NCBI GenBank assembly: GCA_934098445.1
Contig: CAKOOW010000007.1
Location: forward strand, 1-34,855
Origin: an uncultured Bacilli bacterium
GTDB lineage: Bacteria > Bacillota_I > Bacilli_A > RF39 > UBA660
DNA length: 34,855 bases
Direction: 5' to 3'
Shown: positions 14,916 through 23,339 of the stretch, piece by piece
Numbering within the stretch: the first letter of the stretch is position 1
Layout of the letters: each line of letters opens with the position of its first letter
Notes under the pieces: generated by a model
What the model saw: the letters and a program-made list of their open reading frames with translations, nothing else
What the model was told of the DNA's origin: nothing
The model's database searches: none
Program-made: the position numbers and the translations under genes

Positions 14916-16335
14916 GGATTTGCAACTAGTAGTGGGAATTGAAATGCACTGTGAGCTTAAAAGTCATGCTAAAGCTTTTTCGAAAGGAATAAATGGTTTT
15001 AGTGATACAGCAAATGTTTATGTTTCTCCAGTTGATATGGCATTCCCTGGGACTTTGCCAATTGTTAATAAGAAATGTATAGCCCATGCGATTAAGATGG
15101 CGCATATCTTAAATTGTAAGATTGCTGAGGTTATGCAGTTTGATCGTAAGAATTATTATTATCCGGATTTACCTAAAGGGTATCAGATTACGCAGTGTAC
15201 TAATCCGGTAGGGGTAAATGGTAAATTAGAAATACCAGTTGATGATAAGACAATTGAAGTTTTAATTCATGATATCCATTTAGAAGAAGATTCAGCTAGT
15301 TTAGATCATTTTGCGAAGATGACTACAATTGATTATAACCGAGCTGGGGTTCCTCTTTTGGAAATTGTTACAGAACCTTGTTTTCATTCTAGTAAAGAAG
15401 TTATGGCTTTTCTAGAATATATTCGAGATTGTTATCGTTATACTGATATATCAGATGCTGATACGAAAAAGGGGCAAATTAGATGTGATGTTAATATCAA
15501 TCTAAAGAATAATTTAGGAGAGTATGTTACTCCTAGAGTAGAAATTAAGAATGTTAATGGTTTTCAAAATATTGAGGCTGCTATTAAGTATGAGGAAGAA
15601 AGACAAAGAAAAGCTTTAGATACTGGGGAAGAGTTAATTCAAGAGACGAGAAGATTTGATGAGGATAGTAATACGACTATAAGTATGCGTACGAAAGAAG
15701 ATGCTATTGATTATAAGTACTTCTTAGACCCTAATATTCCGCCTTATAAGCTTGATAAGTCTTTGATAGGGGAATTAATCAATGAGATACCTAAACTTCC
15801 TCTAGAGCGTTTAAAAAGGTATACTAATGACTTAGGACTTAATGAGTATGATGCTAGTATTCTTATTAAAGAGAGAAATATTGCGGATTACTTTGAAAAA
15901 TGTGTTATAATAGGTATAGATTCTAAGATGGCGGCAAACTGGATAACAGTTAATATTGTTACCGAACTAAATAAAGATAATAGTAGTATTAAAGACTTCT
16001 TTATTACTCCAGAGATGTTAAAACAAATTACAGATGCTATTAAAGATAAAACTTTATCGAATAAACAAGCAAAAGAAGTATTTAGTAAGGCTTTAGAATC
16101 TAAAAAAGAACCTAAAGAATTTATTTCTAAAGAAAATGCTCAGATATCTGATGAATTAGTTTTAAGAACAATGATAATAGATATCATTAAGAATAATGAA
16201 GAGCAAAGAATGGCTTACTTAAATGGACGTACTAATCTTTTTGATTATTTTGTTGGGCAAGTGATGAAGCAAACTAAAGGAAAAGCTAATCCAGTTATGA
16301 CTAAACAAATTTTAAAAGAGGAATTAGAAAAATAA
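14908..16335 (+). CDS. gatB: Asp-tRNA(Asn)/Glu-tRNA(Gln) amidotransferase subunit B
   Basis: Kinase and tRNA-binding subunit: it activates the misacylated tRNA with ATP and accepts ammonia from GatA. Family marks are VVGIEMHCELKSHAKAFS, RKNYYYPDLPKGYQITQ, HLEEDSASLDH, DYNRAGVPLLEIVTEP, CDVNINL, RVEIKNVNGFQNIEAAI and DAIDYKYFLDPNIPPY, followed by a C-terminal helical YqeY-like tail (about 330-475). Length 475 is normal. It has an AAGGAGG ribosome site inside gatA. A complete gatCAB set implies indirect Gln-tRNA and/or Asn-tRNA synthesis in this organism. Confidence 0.97.
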   Translation: MNKDLQLVVGIEMHCELKSHAKAFSKGINGFSDTANVYVSPVDMAFPGTLPIVNKKCIAHAIKMAHILNCKIAEVMQFDRKNYYYPDLPKGYQITQCTNPVGVNGKLEIPVDDKTIEVLIHDIHLEEDSASLDHFAKMTTIDYNRAGVPLLEIVTEPCFHSSKEVMAFLEYIRDCYRYTDISDADTKKGQIRCDVNINLKNNLGEYVTPRVEIKNVNGFQNIEAAIKYEEERQRKALDTGEELIQETRRFDEDSNTTISMRTKEDAIDYKYFLDPNIPPYKLDKSLIGELINEIPKLPLERLKRYTNDLGLNEYDASILIKERNIADYFEKCVIIGIDSKMAANWITVNIVTELNKDNSSIKDFFITPEMLKQITDAIKDKTLSNKQAKEVFSKALESKKEPKEFISKENAQISDELVLRTMIIDIIKNNEEQRMAYLNGRTNLFDYFVGQVMKQTKGKANPVMTKQILKEELEK

Positions 16336-16392
16336 CATATTTAGGTATGAAAGAATAAATTATGGGTAAATAATAAGACTAGGAGGTCTTAA

Positions 16393-17205
16393 ATGAAAAA
16401 GAAAGTAATTAGTATTTTCCTGATAGGATTCATATCAGTAATTACAATTATAATTCCTATAACTTTAAATATGAAGAAGAATAAAACTTATGAAAGTATT
16501 GTTGTTGTACCGAATATTGATACTTATAAGACTTTGACTCTTGAAGATATTGCGGAAAATAAACTAAATGAAAATATTACGGCTAAAGAGAAGACTTATG
16601 AATTTTATGCGATGATGTTTGGGATTGATTATGATACTTTACTTAGGGAGATAAGAAGTGCTAATAAGACTAGTTTTAATGAATTAGATTTATTACAAAC
16701 AGGGAATAATAAAGCTTCTTTTGATGAGGCTTTATTAGAGTTTATTACTAATTTAGAAACTAATAAGAGCGAGTTATTTAAAAGAAATTATTCTTATAAA
16801 GATTGTTCAAAAGAATATATTTATAATCTAATTGAATATTTTGTTTCTTTAAATCCAAGTGTTGATTTAAAGACAGCAAAGGCTATTACTTGGATTGAAA
16901 CCGGCAATTTGGGAGCTCAAAGTATGTTAAATAAAAATAATATCTTTGGGGGTATGAGTAACGGAAGATTAACTACTTATCCATCTATTGAATATGGTGT
17001 TTATAAATATGTTATGCTTCTTAAGAATAGTTACTTTGACCAAGGCTTACAAACGGTTGAACAGATTGGTTATAAATATAATCCGTTAATAGTTGATGGA
17101 GTTAAGATGGCTAATCCAACTTGGGTAAGTAATGTTAATAGCTATCGTAATAAATTTAGTAGTGAAGTTAAGATTACTTCAATTGAAAAATTATTAAACC
17201 TATAA
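16393..17205 (+). CDS. Membrane-anchored glucosaminidase/lysozyme-like protein
   Basis: An N-terminal hydrophobic segment (about residues 4-26, after MKKK) serves as signal or anchor. After a linker region the C-terminal 110 residues (about 145-255) resemble the GH73/lysozyme-like glucosaminidase fold: KAITWIETGNLGAQ with probable catalytic E169, then NKNNIFGGMSNGRLTTYPSIEYGVYKYVMLLKNSYF, where the 'N.FG' and 'y.s...gv..y' elements are characteristic. The likely role is peptidoglycan cleavage outside the cell. AGGAGG precedes ATG 16393 by six bases. It lies 57 bases after gatB and ends at a strong terminator. The family is assigned from pattern. Substrate specificity is unknown. Confidence 0.75.
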   Translation: MKKKVISIFLIGFISVITIIIPITLNMKKNKTYESIVVVPNIDTYKTLTLEDIAENKLNENITAKEKTYEFYAMMFGIDYDTLLREIRSANKTSFNELDLLQTGNNKASFDEALLEFITNLETNKSELFKRNYSYKDCSKEYIYNLIEYFVSLNPSVDLKTAKAITWIETGNLGAQSMLNKNNIFGGMSNGRLTTYPSIEYGVYKYVMLLKNSYFDQGLQTVEQIGYKYNPLIVDGVKMANPTWVSNVNSYRNKFSSEVKITSIEKLLNL

Positions 17206-17212
17206 TAAATAT

Positions 17213-17233
17213 GGCTACATAAGTAGCCTTTTT
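17213..17233 (+). terminator. Rho-independent terminator
   Basis: GGCTAC pairs with GTAGCC around ATAA and is followed by TTTTT. It closes the hisS-gatCAB-glucosaminidase transcript. Confidence 0.85.
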
Positions 17234-17286
17234 CAGTGGGAAAAAATAAAAAATTGCTTAAAAAAGTTTATCTTTTAAGAGGTAAA

Positions 17287-17295
17287 TGATATAAT
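17287..17295 (+). promoter_or_regulatory. Extended -10 promoter of the HerA-like gene
   Basis: TGATATAAT: perfect TATAAT (17290-17295) with an upstream TG. Only a weak TTTATC is present at the -35 position. The gene starts 32 bases downstream. Confidence 0.55.
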
Positions 17296-17326
17296 TTATT
17301 TATAAGAAGAATAAAGGAGAATAAAG

Positions 17327-19090
17327 ATGTTTGGAAAAATTAAATATATAACGGAGGGAGAAGCACATGTTGAATCCCTTATCCAACCTGGTCAAGATGT
17401 CGACTTAATGAATAATAATGTCGTATTCGAGGCGGAAAATCAAAGAATTTTAGGAGAAGTAGAAGAAGTTAATGATGAGATTATTAAAATAAGGTTTTTA
17501 GGAGAATTTATTGGGAATAAATATATTAGTGGTGTTATTAGAAAACCGGTCTTATCATCAAAAATAAGACAAATAAATGATGAAGAATTACAAAGTTTAA
17601 TGGGTTCTTATAATGATAAAACCTTTATTTTAGGCCAATCAGCTATTTATAAAGGACATACCGTTTATGTTGATATAAATGATCTTTTATCAAATCATAT
17701 GGCAATATTTGGTAACTCAGGTTCTGGTAAATCATGTGGGGTTGCGAGAATGGTTCAGAATTTATTTTCTAATCCCGAGTTTATTGCTTATAATGCCAAT
17801 ATATTTATCTTTGATGCTTATGGTGAATATAAAACGGCTTTCTCAAAGTTAAATGAATTAAATCCTAATTATAGTTATAAATTCATTACAACAAATCCTA
17901 CGGATGCTACTGATCAAAGACTATCCATACCGGTTCATTTATTAACCCTAGATGATATGACTTTGTTACTACAAGTTTCTAGTCATACGCAGATTCCTAT
18001 TATTGAAAGAGCCTTAAAGTTAGCTAAAGTATTTGCTGATGTTTCAGATGAAGCTACTATGTATAAGAATCATTTAATTGCGAAAGCATTGTTAGCTATT
18101 CTTTTTAGTAATGAGACTACTAAAGAGAAGAAGAATGAGGTTTTTCAAGTTATTCAGGTATGCCATACAAAAGAGTTTAACTTTGATACGGATATTCCAG
18201 GAGTAGGGTATACAAGGAAATTTAGTGACTGTTTTGAAATAGATTCTCATGGGAATTTTGGGGAATCAGTCTTAATTAATGAGTATATCTTAAAGTTTAT
18301 TAATGATGATTTAGAAGGTAAAATTTCTACGAAACCGGTTTATTATACTTTAAAAGATTTTGCTAGTGCCTTAGAGTTTACTTTGATTAGTGAAGGTTTT
18401 TTACATAATGAAGCCATTAGAGATGATGCTAGTATTTTAAAAGTTAGGTTAAATTCGATTTTAAATAGTAATGTTGGGACTTATTTTAATTATCCTAATT
18501 ATATTACTTTAGACCAGTATATTGCTTCTTTAGTAGCAACTCCTAATAGAAAAAAAGCGCAGATAATAAATATTAATCTTGAAGATATGGATGATACTTA
18601 TGCGAAGGTTTTAGTTAAAATATATGCTCGTATGTTCTTTGAGTTTGCTAAATCACGTACGCAAAGAGCTAGTATACCTTTTCATTTATTCTTAGAAGAA
18701 GCTCACCGTTATGTTTCTAAAGATGCTGATACTTTTCTTTTAGGATATAATATCTTTGAAAGAATTGCTAAAGAGGGTAGAAAATATGGGGTCTTACTAA
18801 ATATTATTTCTCAAAGACCAGTTGAAATTAGTGATACGGTTATTTCACAGTGTAGTAACTTCTTAATATTTAAAATGACCCATCCTAAAGATATTGAATA
18901 TATTAGGACAATGCTTCCTAATATTAGTCAAGATGTTATTGAAAAACAAAAAGTTTTACAACCAGGTAATTGTGTTGGCTTTGGGGGAGCCTTTAAATTA
19001 CCAATGATAATCAAATTGGAGATGCCTAATCCAATGCCATATTCAACGAACTGTAATGTTAATGAAAGATGGAAAATTCATACGAATTAA
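17327..19090 (+). CDS. HerA-like (DUF87) hexameric ATPase/translocase
   Basis: FtsK/HerA-superfamily ATPase, expected to form a hexameric ring that moves DNA. A small beta-rich N-terminal region (HAS-barrel-like, about 1-80) precedes Walker A GNSGSGKS at 129-136, a FIFDAYGEY strand, Walker B as FHLFLEEAHRY near 455, and a sensor/arginine-finger region LLNIISQRPVEISDTVISQCSNF. Length 587 fits. ATG 17327 has AAAGGAG eight bases upstream. HerA proteins usually work with a nuclease (NurA) or, in defence systems, with Sir2 or other effectors. No such partner is adjacent: it stands alone between a terminator and the 6S RNA. Its role here is therefore open; repair or defence are the family's known themes. 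Confidence 0.85.
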   Translation: MFGKIKYITEGEAHVESLIQPGQDVDLMNNNVVFEAENQRILGEVEEVNDEIIKIRFLGEFIGNKYISGVIRKPVLSSKIRQINDEELQSLMGSYNDKTFILGQSAIYKGHTVYVDINDLLSNHMAIFGNSGSGKSCGVARMVQNLFSNPEFIAYNANIFIFDAYGEYKTAFSKLNELNPNYSYKFITTNPTDATDQRLSIPVHLLTLDDMTLLLQVSSHTQIPIIERALKLAKVFADVSDEATMYKNHLIAKALLAILFSNETTKEKKNEVFQVIQVCHTKEFNFDTDIPGVGYTRKFSDCFEIDSHGNFGESVLINEYILKFINDDLEGKISTKPVYYTLKDFASALEFTLISEGFLHNEAIRDDASILKVRLNSILNSNVGTYFNYPNYITLDQYIASLVATPNRKKAQIININLEDMDDTYAKVLVKIYARMFFEFAKSRTQRASIPFHLFLEEAHRYVSKDADTFLLGYNIFERIAKEGRKYGVLLNIISQRPVEISDTVISQCSNFLIFKMTHPKDIEYIRTMLPNISQDVIEKQKVLQPGNCVGFGGAFKLPMIIKLEMPNPMPYSTNCNVNERWKIHTN

Positions 19091-19135
19091 AACTCTATAA
19101 AGATGGAAAAAAGAACTTAAAATAAGCAAAAGGAC

Positions 19136-19164
19136 TTGCTTATAAAGGGTTCTTATGATACACT
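19136..19164 (+). promoter_or_regulatory. Promoter of 6S RNA
   Basis: TTGCTT (19136-19141), a 17-base spacer and TACACT (19159-19164) with an upstream TG (TGATACACT). The start would be A 19171, exactly the first base of the closing stem. A 7-bp inverted repeat, ATAAGCA (19122-19128) with TGCTTAT (19137-19143), overlaps the -35 box. Confidence 0.7.
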
Positions 19165-19170
19165 TAAATT

Positions 19171-19338
19171 ACCAAAGGAAAATGGTTTATTTACATAAAA
19201 CCGAGTAAGTGATTATACGGGAATCTAATTAAATTGTGGTGTTGAATACTTGTAAATGCAAGGATCCTGAAACAATTTATGTGTATACCCACCTGCGATA
19301 AGCGGGCTTTTATCACAATAGACCACCCTTTGGTTTTT
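19171..19338 (+). ncRNA. ssrS: 6S RNA
   Basis: 6S RNA mimics an open promoter, binds sigma-A RNA polymerase and restrains transcription in stationary phase. Evidence: a closing stem ACCAAAGG (19171-19178) with CCTTTGGT (19327-19334), followed by TTTTT; about 168 bases without any open frame; a large AT-rich middle; and a small hairpin CCTGC-GATAA-GCGGG on the 3' side, like the one in the central bubble of Firmicutes 6S RNAs. A promoter sits at the right distance. The position just upstream of tcdA and near hisS is where B. subtilis keeps a 6S gene (between aspS and yrvM). I could not run a covariance model. Confidence 0.82.
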
Positions 19339-19354
19339 ATATGGAGTAATTTAA

Positions 19355-20044
19355 ATGGAACAGTATGCAAGAATATTAAAGTTAATTAGTGAAGATAAAT
19401 TAAAAAGCATTCAGAATAAAAAGATTGTCTTGATTGGCGTTGGAGGTGTTGGTGGTTTTGCCTTAGAATCTTTAGTTCGCTTTGGGCTTAAGAATATTAT
19501 TATAATAGATAATGATACAGTTGATATAACTAATCTAAATAGACAAGTAATAAGTAATTATGAAGTCTTAGGTGAAGAAAAAGTGAAAGTCGCAAAGGCT
19601 CGAGCAATAAGCATTAATCCTGAGGGAAATTTTAATGAGCATAGTGTCTTCTTAAATAAAGATAATATTGGAGAATATATTCCTCTTGATACGGATTATA
19701 TCTTAGATTGTTGTGATACGGTAACAACTAAAATGGCTTTAATAATGTATGCTAAAGAACAAAAAATTCCGATTATAAGTGCAATGGGAACAGGAAATAG
19801 ACTAGATCCTAGTAAGATTGTAATTACTGACATTTATAAGACTAAAAATGATCCTTTAGCTAAAATTATGCGTCGCCTTTGCAAAGATAATAAAATAAAG
19901 AAGCTAACGGTGGTTACAAGTAGTGAACTTCCGATTAAAACCCATGATAGAACTCCTGGTTCAACCCCTTTTGTCCCTAGTGTTGCAGGTATTTTTATGG
20001 CTAGTCATATCATTTTAGAATGGTTAAAAAATTTAGAAAATTAA
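19355..20044 (+). CDS. tcdA: tRNA threonylcarbamoyladenosine dehydratase (TcdA/YrvM)
   Basis: E1-like enzyme that uses ATP to cyclise t6A at position 37 of ANN-decoding tRNAs to ct6A. Seen: an N-terminal Rossmann-like ATP site KIVLIGVGGVGGFALESLVRFG (about 24-45), the IIDNDTVDITNLNRQ segment that carries the E1 arginine and aspartates, LDCCDTVTTKMALI, and the C-terminal family tail TPGSTPFVPSVAG. 229 residues, slightly shorter than average. GGAG is nine bases before ATG 19355, immediately after the 6S RNA. Neighbours rarA (convergent) and 6S match the Bacilli locus. Confidence 0.95.
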   Translation: MEQYARILKLISEDKLKSIQNKKIVLIGVGGVGGFALESLVRFGLKNIIIIDNDTVDITNLNRQVISNYEVLGEEKVKVAKARAISINPEGNFNEHSVFLNKDNIGEYIPLDTDYILDCCDTVTTKMALIMYAKEQKIPIISAMGTGNRLDPSKIVITDIYKTKNDPLAKIMRRLCKDNKIKKLTVVTSSELPIKTHDRTPGSTPFVPSVAGIFMASHIILEWLKNLEN

Positions 20045-20102
20045 AAAGAAACTAAGAAGGAAAAACGTGGATTAAGTTAGACCAGTTATTTAGTTTCTTT
20101 TT
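20043..20102. terminator. Bidirectional terminator between tcdA and rarA
   Basis: AAAAAGAAACTAA (20043-20055) pairs with TTAGTTTCTTTTT (20090-20102) across a loop of about 34 bases. It serves both convergent genes. The last codons of rarA lie within one arm. Confidence 0.7.
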
Positions 20103-21285
20103 TCATCTCTTGATTACCAAGATTTAGGGTATCTTCGTACTTACTATGTCTGGGATAATAATATTTTTTATTTTTGACAGCATCGGGTAAATATTGCTGT
20201 TTAACCCAGTACTTAGGATAGTTATGGGGATATTTATAATTAGGTGAAGTCGTTTTAAGGTGTTCTGGTACTTCCCCAGTAGAGCCACTTCTAATATCAT
20301 TTAAAACATTATCAATAGCATTCTCACTGGAATTACTCTTAGGAGAAAGGGCTAGTTCTAAGACTACTTGAGCTAGAGGAATACGAGCTTCCGGTAATCC
20401 TAAAATTTCTGCCGCATGAATGGCTGCCATTACTTTAGGACCCATCGAAGGATTAGCAAGACCAATATCTTCATAAGCAATAACACTCATCCGGCGATAG
20501 ATAATATCTAAGTCTTCCGCTTCAATTAACCTTCCTAAGTAGTAGATGGCAGCATCGGCATCACTTCCCCGAATAGATTTTTGAAAAGCTGAGATGATAT
20601 CATAATAGCCATCATCATCTTTATCAAAGAAAACTGATGACTTCGCACTGATATTTTTAATAGTCTCCATTGTTATTTTCTTATCTAAGACCGTCATACT
20701 AGCAACATCTAGCAAATTAATGGCATTTCTAACATCACCACTACTAAGTTTAGCAATGGCGGCGTAAACTCCTTCTTCAACCGTTAAACCTTCACCAGCA
20801 CTAACTCTTTTTAAACACGTAATAATATCTTCTTTCTCTAGGGGTTTTAATTCAAAGATTTGACAACGACTACGAATAGCGGGATTAATCTTATGATAAG
20901 GGTTACTAGTCGTAAGACCAATTAAAATAATAAGACCTGATTCAATATGAGGAAGTAAAATATCTTGTTTATCTTTATTCATTCGATGAATTTCATCAAC
21001 CACTAAGATTAAATCTTTATACATCTTAGCCTCTTCAATAGCTATTAGAAAGTCTTCTTTTTTAGATGAAGTAGCATTTAAGAACTTATATTTTTTATCA
21101 TAGGAATTAACTAAAGCATAAGCAATAGAAGTTTTACCAATCCCTGGTTTACCATATAATATCATAGAAAAAATCTTCTTATTTTGAACCATATTGGATA
21201 AAATTTTATTCGGTCCGATTAAGTGCTTTTGACCAACGACTTCCTCTAAAGATTGAGGACGATATTTATTTGCTAGTGTTTCCAT
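20086..21285 (-). CDS. rarA: Replication-associated recombination protein A (RarA/MgsA)
   Basis: AAA+ ATPase of the clamp-loader clade that acts at stalled replication forks. The start METLANKYRPQSLEEVVGQ is the family hallmark. Walker A is GKPGIGKT at 45-52. Walker B is LILVVDEIHRMN with D97-E98. Sensor 1 is GLTTSNP. The C-terminal tetramerisation part contains YYLGRLIEAEDLDIIYRRM, ANPSMGPKVMAAIHAAE and YKYPHNYPKYWVKQQYLP. The open frame continues upstream to TTG 21312 (nine extra residues MIIFIKLNN) with an AAGG placed too close to it; ATG 21285 fits the family but lacks a clear ribosome site. Family and synteny (tcdA-rarA) are firm. Confidence 0.96.
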   Translation of the reverse strand: METLANKYRPQSLEEVVGQKHLIGPNKILSNMVQNKKIFSMILYGKPGIGKTSIAYALVNSYDKKYKFLNATSSKKEDFLIAIEEAKMYKDLILVVDEIHRMNKDKQDILLPHIESGLIILIGLTTSNPYHKINPAIRSRCQIFELKPLEKEDIITCLKRVSAGEGLTVEEGVYAAIAKLSSGDVRNAINLLDVASMTVLDKKITMETIKNISAKSSVFFDKDDDGYYDIISAFQKSIRGSDADAAIYYLGRLIEAEDLDIIYRRMSVIAYEDIGLANPSMGPKVMAAIHAAEILGLPEARIPLAQVVLELALSPKSNSSENAIDNVLNDIRSGSTGEVPEHLKTTSPNYKYPHNYPKYWVKQQYLPDAVKNKKYYYPRHSKYEDTLNLGNQEMKKETK

Positions 21286-21356
21286 ATTATTTAGTTTGAT
21301 AAAAATTATCAATTACCTTTCTACATATTAGTTTTATACTTGTTAAAACAGTATTT

Positions 21357-21365
21357 ATTATACCA
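21357..21365 (-). promoter_or_regulatory. Extended -10 promoter of rarA
   Basis: On the minus strand TGGTATAAT (hexamer at 21357-21362). There is no recognisable -35. The leader to ATG 21285 would be about 65 bases. Confidence 0.5.
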
Positions 21366-21434
21366 TAAATAGACTTTCTTTTTAAAAATAACTAGTAATT
21401 TTAGTAATTTAAAAGACTTTAAGAGATATGTTTA

Positions 21435-21443
21435 TGATAAAAT
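21435..21443 (+). promoter_or_regulatory. Possible extended -10 promoter of xerD
   Basis: TGATAAAAT (hexamer 21438-21443) lies 28 bases before the xerD start. The -35 is weak. Confidence 0.4.
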
Positions 21444-21470
21444 TAGAATTAAGATTAGAGGAGAATAAAT

Positions 21471-22364
21471 ATGGATAAAGAAGTAAATTTTCTTAATGAT
21501 GAATATCTTAATAAATACTTGGATTATCTTTTATATGAGAAAAATCTTAGTAAGAATACTTTAGCTTCTTATAAGGAAGATATCAAAGACTTATATAATT
21601 ATAATAGAAACTATTTAAAGATGAATGATAATGATATTTTGAAGTATTTAAGTACTTTAGAGGCTTTAAGTAGGAGGAGTATTGCTCATCATATTACGGT
21701 TTTAAGATCTCTTTATGGTTTTTTAACAAGAGAGTCTATCATCAAAGTTAATCCTTGTGATAAGTTAATTATGCCCAAATTAGAGCAAAACTTACCAGAA
21801 TATTTAACATCGGAAGAAATAAAAGCTTTACTTGCTATTGACTTAAAGAAACCTAAAGATTATCGGAATAAGGCGATGTTAGAGCTGCTGATTGCGACAG
21901 GTTTACGTATTAGTGAACTTACTAATCTTCGGGTAAGTGATATTGATTTTTCTGAGTGTTATTTAAGAGTTTTTGGGAAGGGGAGGAAGGAACGAATTGT
22001 TCCGATTGATGATGAGGCTTTATATTACACTAAAATGTATTTAGAATATTATCGTAATAGTTTACTTAAGAAAAATGATAGTGAGTATTTATTTATTTCT
22101 AGTTATGGAAAAAAAATAACAAGACAGGCTTTCTTTAAATTTCTTAAGGAAGAGTGTAGTAAAAAGGGGATTAAAAAGGAAGTTTCTCCTCATACTTTAA
22201 GACATTCTTTTGCTACGATTTTACTTAAGAATGGCGCTAATATCAGAGTTATTCAGGAGTTACTAGGTCATGAAGATTTAAAGACGACCCAGATATATAC
22301 GCATCTTATTGATGAAAAATTAAAAAAAGACTACGAAGAATATCATCCTCGCAGTCATAAATAA
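21471..22364 (+). CDS. xerD: Tyrosine site-specific recombinase, XerD-like
   Basis: Resolves chromosome dimers at the dif site with a partner recombinase. It has an N-terminal SAM-like core-binding domain (about 8-95: YLNKYLDYLLYEKNLSKNTLASYKEDI) and a C-terminal catalytic domain with the full set R146 (GLRISEL), K170 (FGKGRKER), H241-R244 (HTLRHSFAT), H267 (LLGHEDL) and Y276 (IYTH). Length 297 is typical of XerC/XerD rather than of phage integrases, and no att-like repeats flank it. AGAGGAG is a good ribosome site before ATG 21471. XerC versus XerD cannot be separated firmly by eye. XerD is favoured because in B. subtilis its orthologue lies near spoIIM, which is about 3.5 kb away here. Confidence 0.88.
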   Translation: MDKEVNFLNDEYLNKYLDYLLYEKNLSKNTLASYKEDIKDLYNYNRNYLKMNDNDILKYLSTLEALSRRSIAHHITVLRSLYGFLTRESIIKVNPCDKLIMPKLEQNLPEYLTSEEIKALLAIDLKKPKDYRNKAMLELLIATGLRISELTNLRVSDIDFSECYLRVFGKGRKERIVPIDDEALYYTKMYLEYYRNSLLKKNDSEYLFISSYGKKITRQAFFKFLKEECSKKGIKKEVSPHTLRHSFATILLKNGANIRVIQELLGHEDLKTTQIYTHLIDEKLKKDYEEYHPRSHK

Positions 22365-22377
22365 TTAAGAATTTGAA

Positions 22378-22515
22378 CTAAATTTCATCATTTAATTCAT
22401 TGGATTTTGCATGACATTTACTGTTATTTTTAGCGCTGTTATGACATCTAGAACTTTTGGCTTTGTTACGAGCATTGTTCTTAGCGCTGTTTCTTGCATT
22501 ATTTTTTGAATTCAT
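22378..22515 (-). CDS. 45-residue Asn/Lys-rich protein with Cys-His pairs
   Basis: A short gene with a perfect AGGAGG (22521-22526) five bases before ATG 22515. The protein is almost entirely N, K, A, S and R (MNSKNNARNSAKNN..., then RNKAKSS) and carries two Cys-His pairs, C24-H25 and C34-H35, eight residues apart, ending in an acidic NELNDEI. It has no hydrophobic core, so it is probably disordered unless it binds metal or nucleic acid. It converges on xerD (13 bases apart) and diverges from the ZIP transporter. It could be a small spore or nucleic-acid-binding protein or a metal-binding peptide. No family recognised. Confidence 0.7.
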   Translation of the reverse strand: MNSKNNARNSAKNNARNKAKSSRCHNSAKNNSKCHAKSNELNDEI

Positions 22516-22580
22516 TTTGACCTCCTAATTATATTGTGGATTAAATGAAAAAAATAATACTATAAAATGTTTGGTAATTT

Positions 22581-23339
22581 ATGGGTTTTCATAGGAATAA
22601 TATTAATGTGATGATTATGGATGCCAAGAATGCGATTATGATGGCCATTTTAGCAGGAGCGGCCACTAATTTAGGAATTTTCTTTACTTATTTTAATAAG
22701 AGTAGGGTAAGAGAGGTAATAAGTGTGGCTCTTTCTTTTGCTATGGGAGTAATGAGTTTAATAAGTCTTAAAGAATTAATACCAATGTCTATTAAATATT
22801 TCTTTCGTAATTTAAAGATTAATATAGCTTTATTAATTGTTATAATGATACCCATATTAGTAATGATATTTGTTCATTTCTTTAAAACTAAATTTAAAGA
22901 TAATAATCATTTGTATACAGTAGGAATTTTAAGTATGGTAAGTTTACTTTTACATAACTTACCGGAAGGAATAATTGTCTTTACTTCTAGTCTGGCTAAT
23001 AAAAAATTAGGTCTAAAGATAGCTTTATCGATTGCGGCTCACAACTTACCAGAAGGTATCTGTATTGCTGTTCCAATCTACTATAGTACCAGTAATCGTA
23101 AGAAAGCTTTATTATATACTTTTTTATCAGGAGTGGCTGAGCCTTTCGGCGCTATTATTACTTGGTTATTTTTAAAACCGTTTATTAGTATCTTGTTTCT
23201 TAATATAATGTTATATTTTGTAGGTGTTTTAATGATTAGCATTTCTTTTTTAGAAATACTACCGGAAGTTTTAAGCTATCAAAGAAAGTGGCATATCTTA
23301 ATGGGTTTATGCTTATCTTTATTTATCTTATTTTTATAA
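22581..23339 (+). CDS. ZIP-family metal transporter (ZupT-like)
   Basis: Inner-membrane importer of divalent metals such as Zn, Fe or Mn. Eight hydrophobic segments are visible. The two metal-site motifs HNLPEG occur at residues 125-130 (helix IV) and 154-159 (helix V), and SGVAEPFGA follows at 183-191, as in ZupT/GufA-like proteins. 252 residues is normal. ATG 22581 lacks a good ribosome site. ATG 22617 (MDAKNAIMMAILAGAATNLG) would give a start closer to that of E. coli ZupT, so the true N-terminus is uncertain. The specific metal cannot be read from the sequence. Confidence 0.92.
   Translation: MGFHRNNINVMIMDAKNAIMMAILAGAATNLGIFFTYFNKSRVREVISVALSFAMGVMSLISLKELIPMSIKYFFRNLKINIALLIVIMIPILVMIFVHFFKTKFKDNNHLYTVGILSMVSLLLHNLPEGIIVFTSSLANKKLGLKIALSIAAHNLPEGICIAVPIYYSTSNRKKALLYTFLSGVAEPFGAIITWLFLKPFISILFLNIMLYFVGVLMISISFLEILPEVLSYQRKWHILMGLCLSLFILFL

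Noticed and set aside
21471..22364. Phage or genomic-island integrase
   Set aside because: Length, domain layout and neighbours fit the chromosomal Xer recombinases. I see no tRNA, attachment repeats or phage genes nearby.
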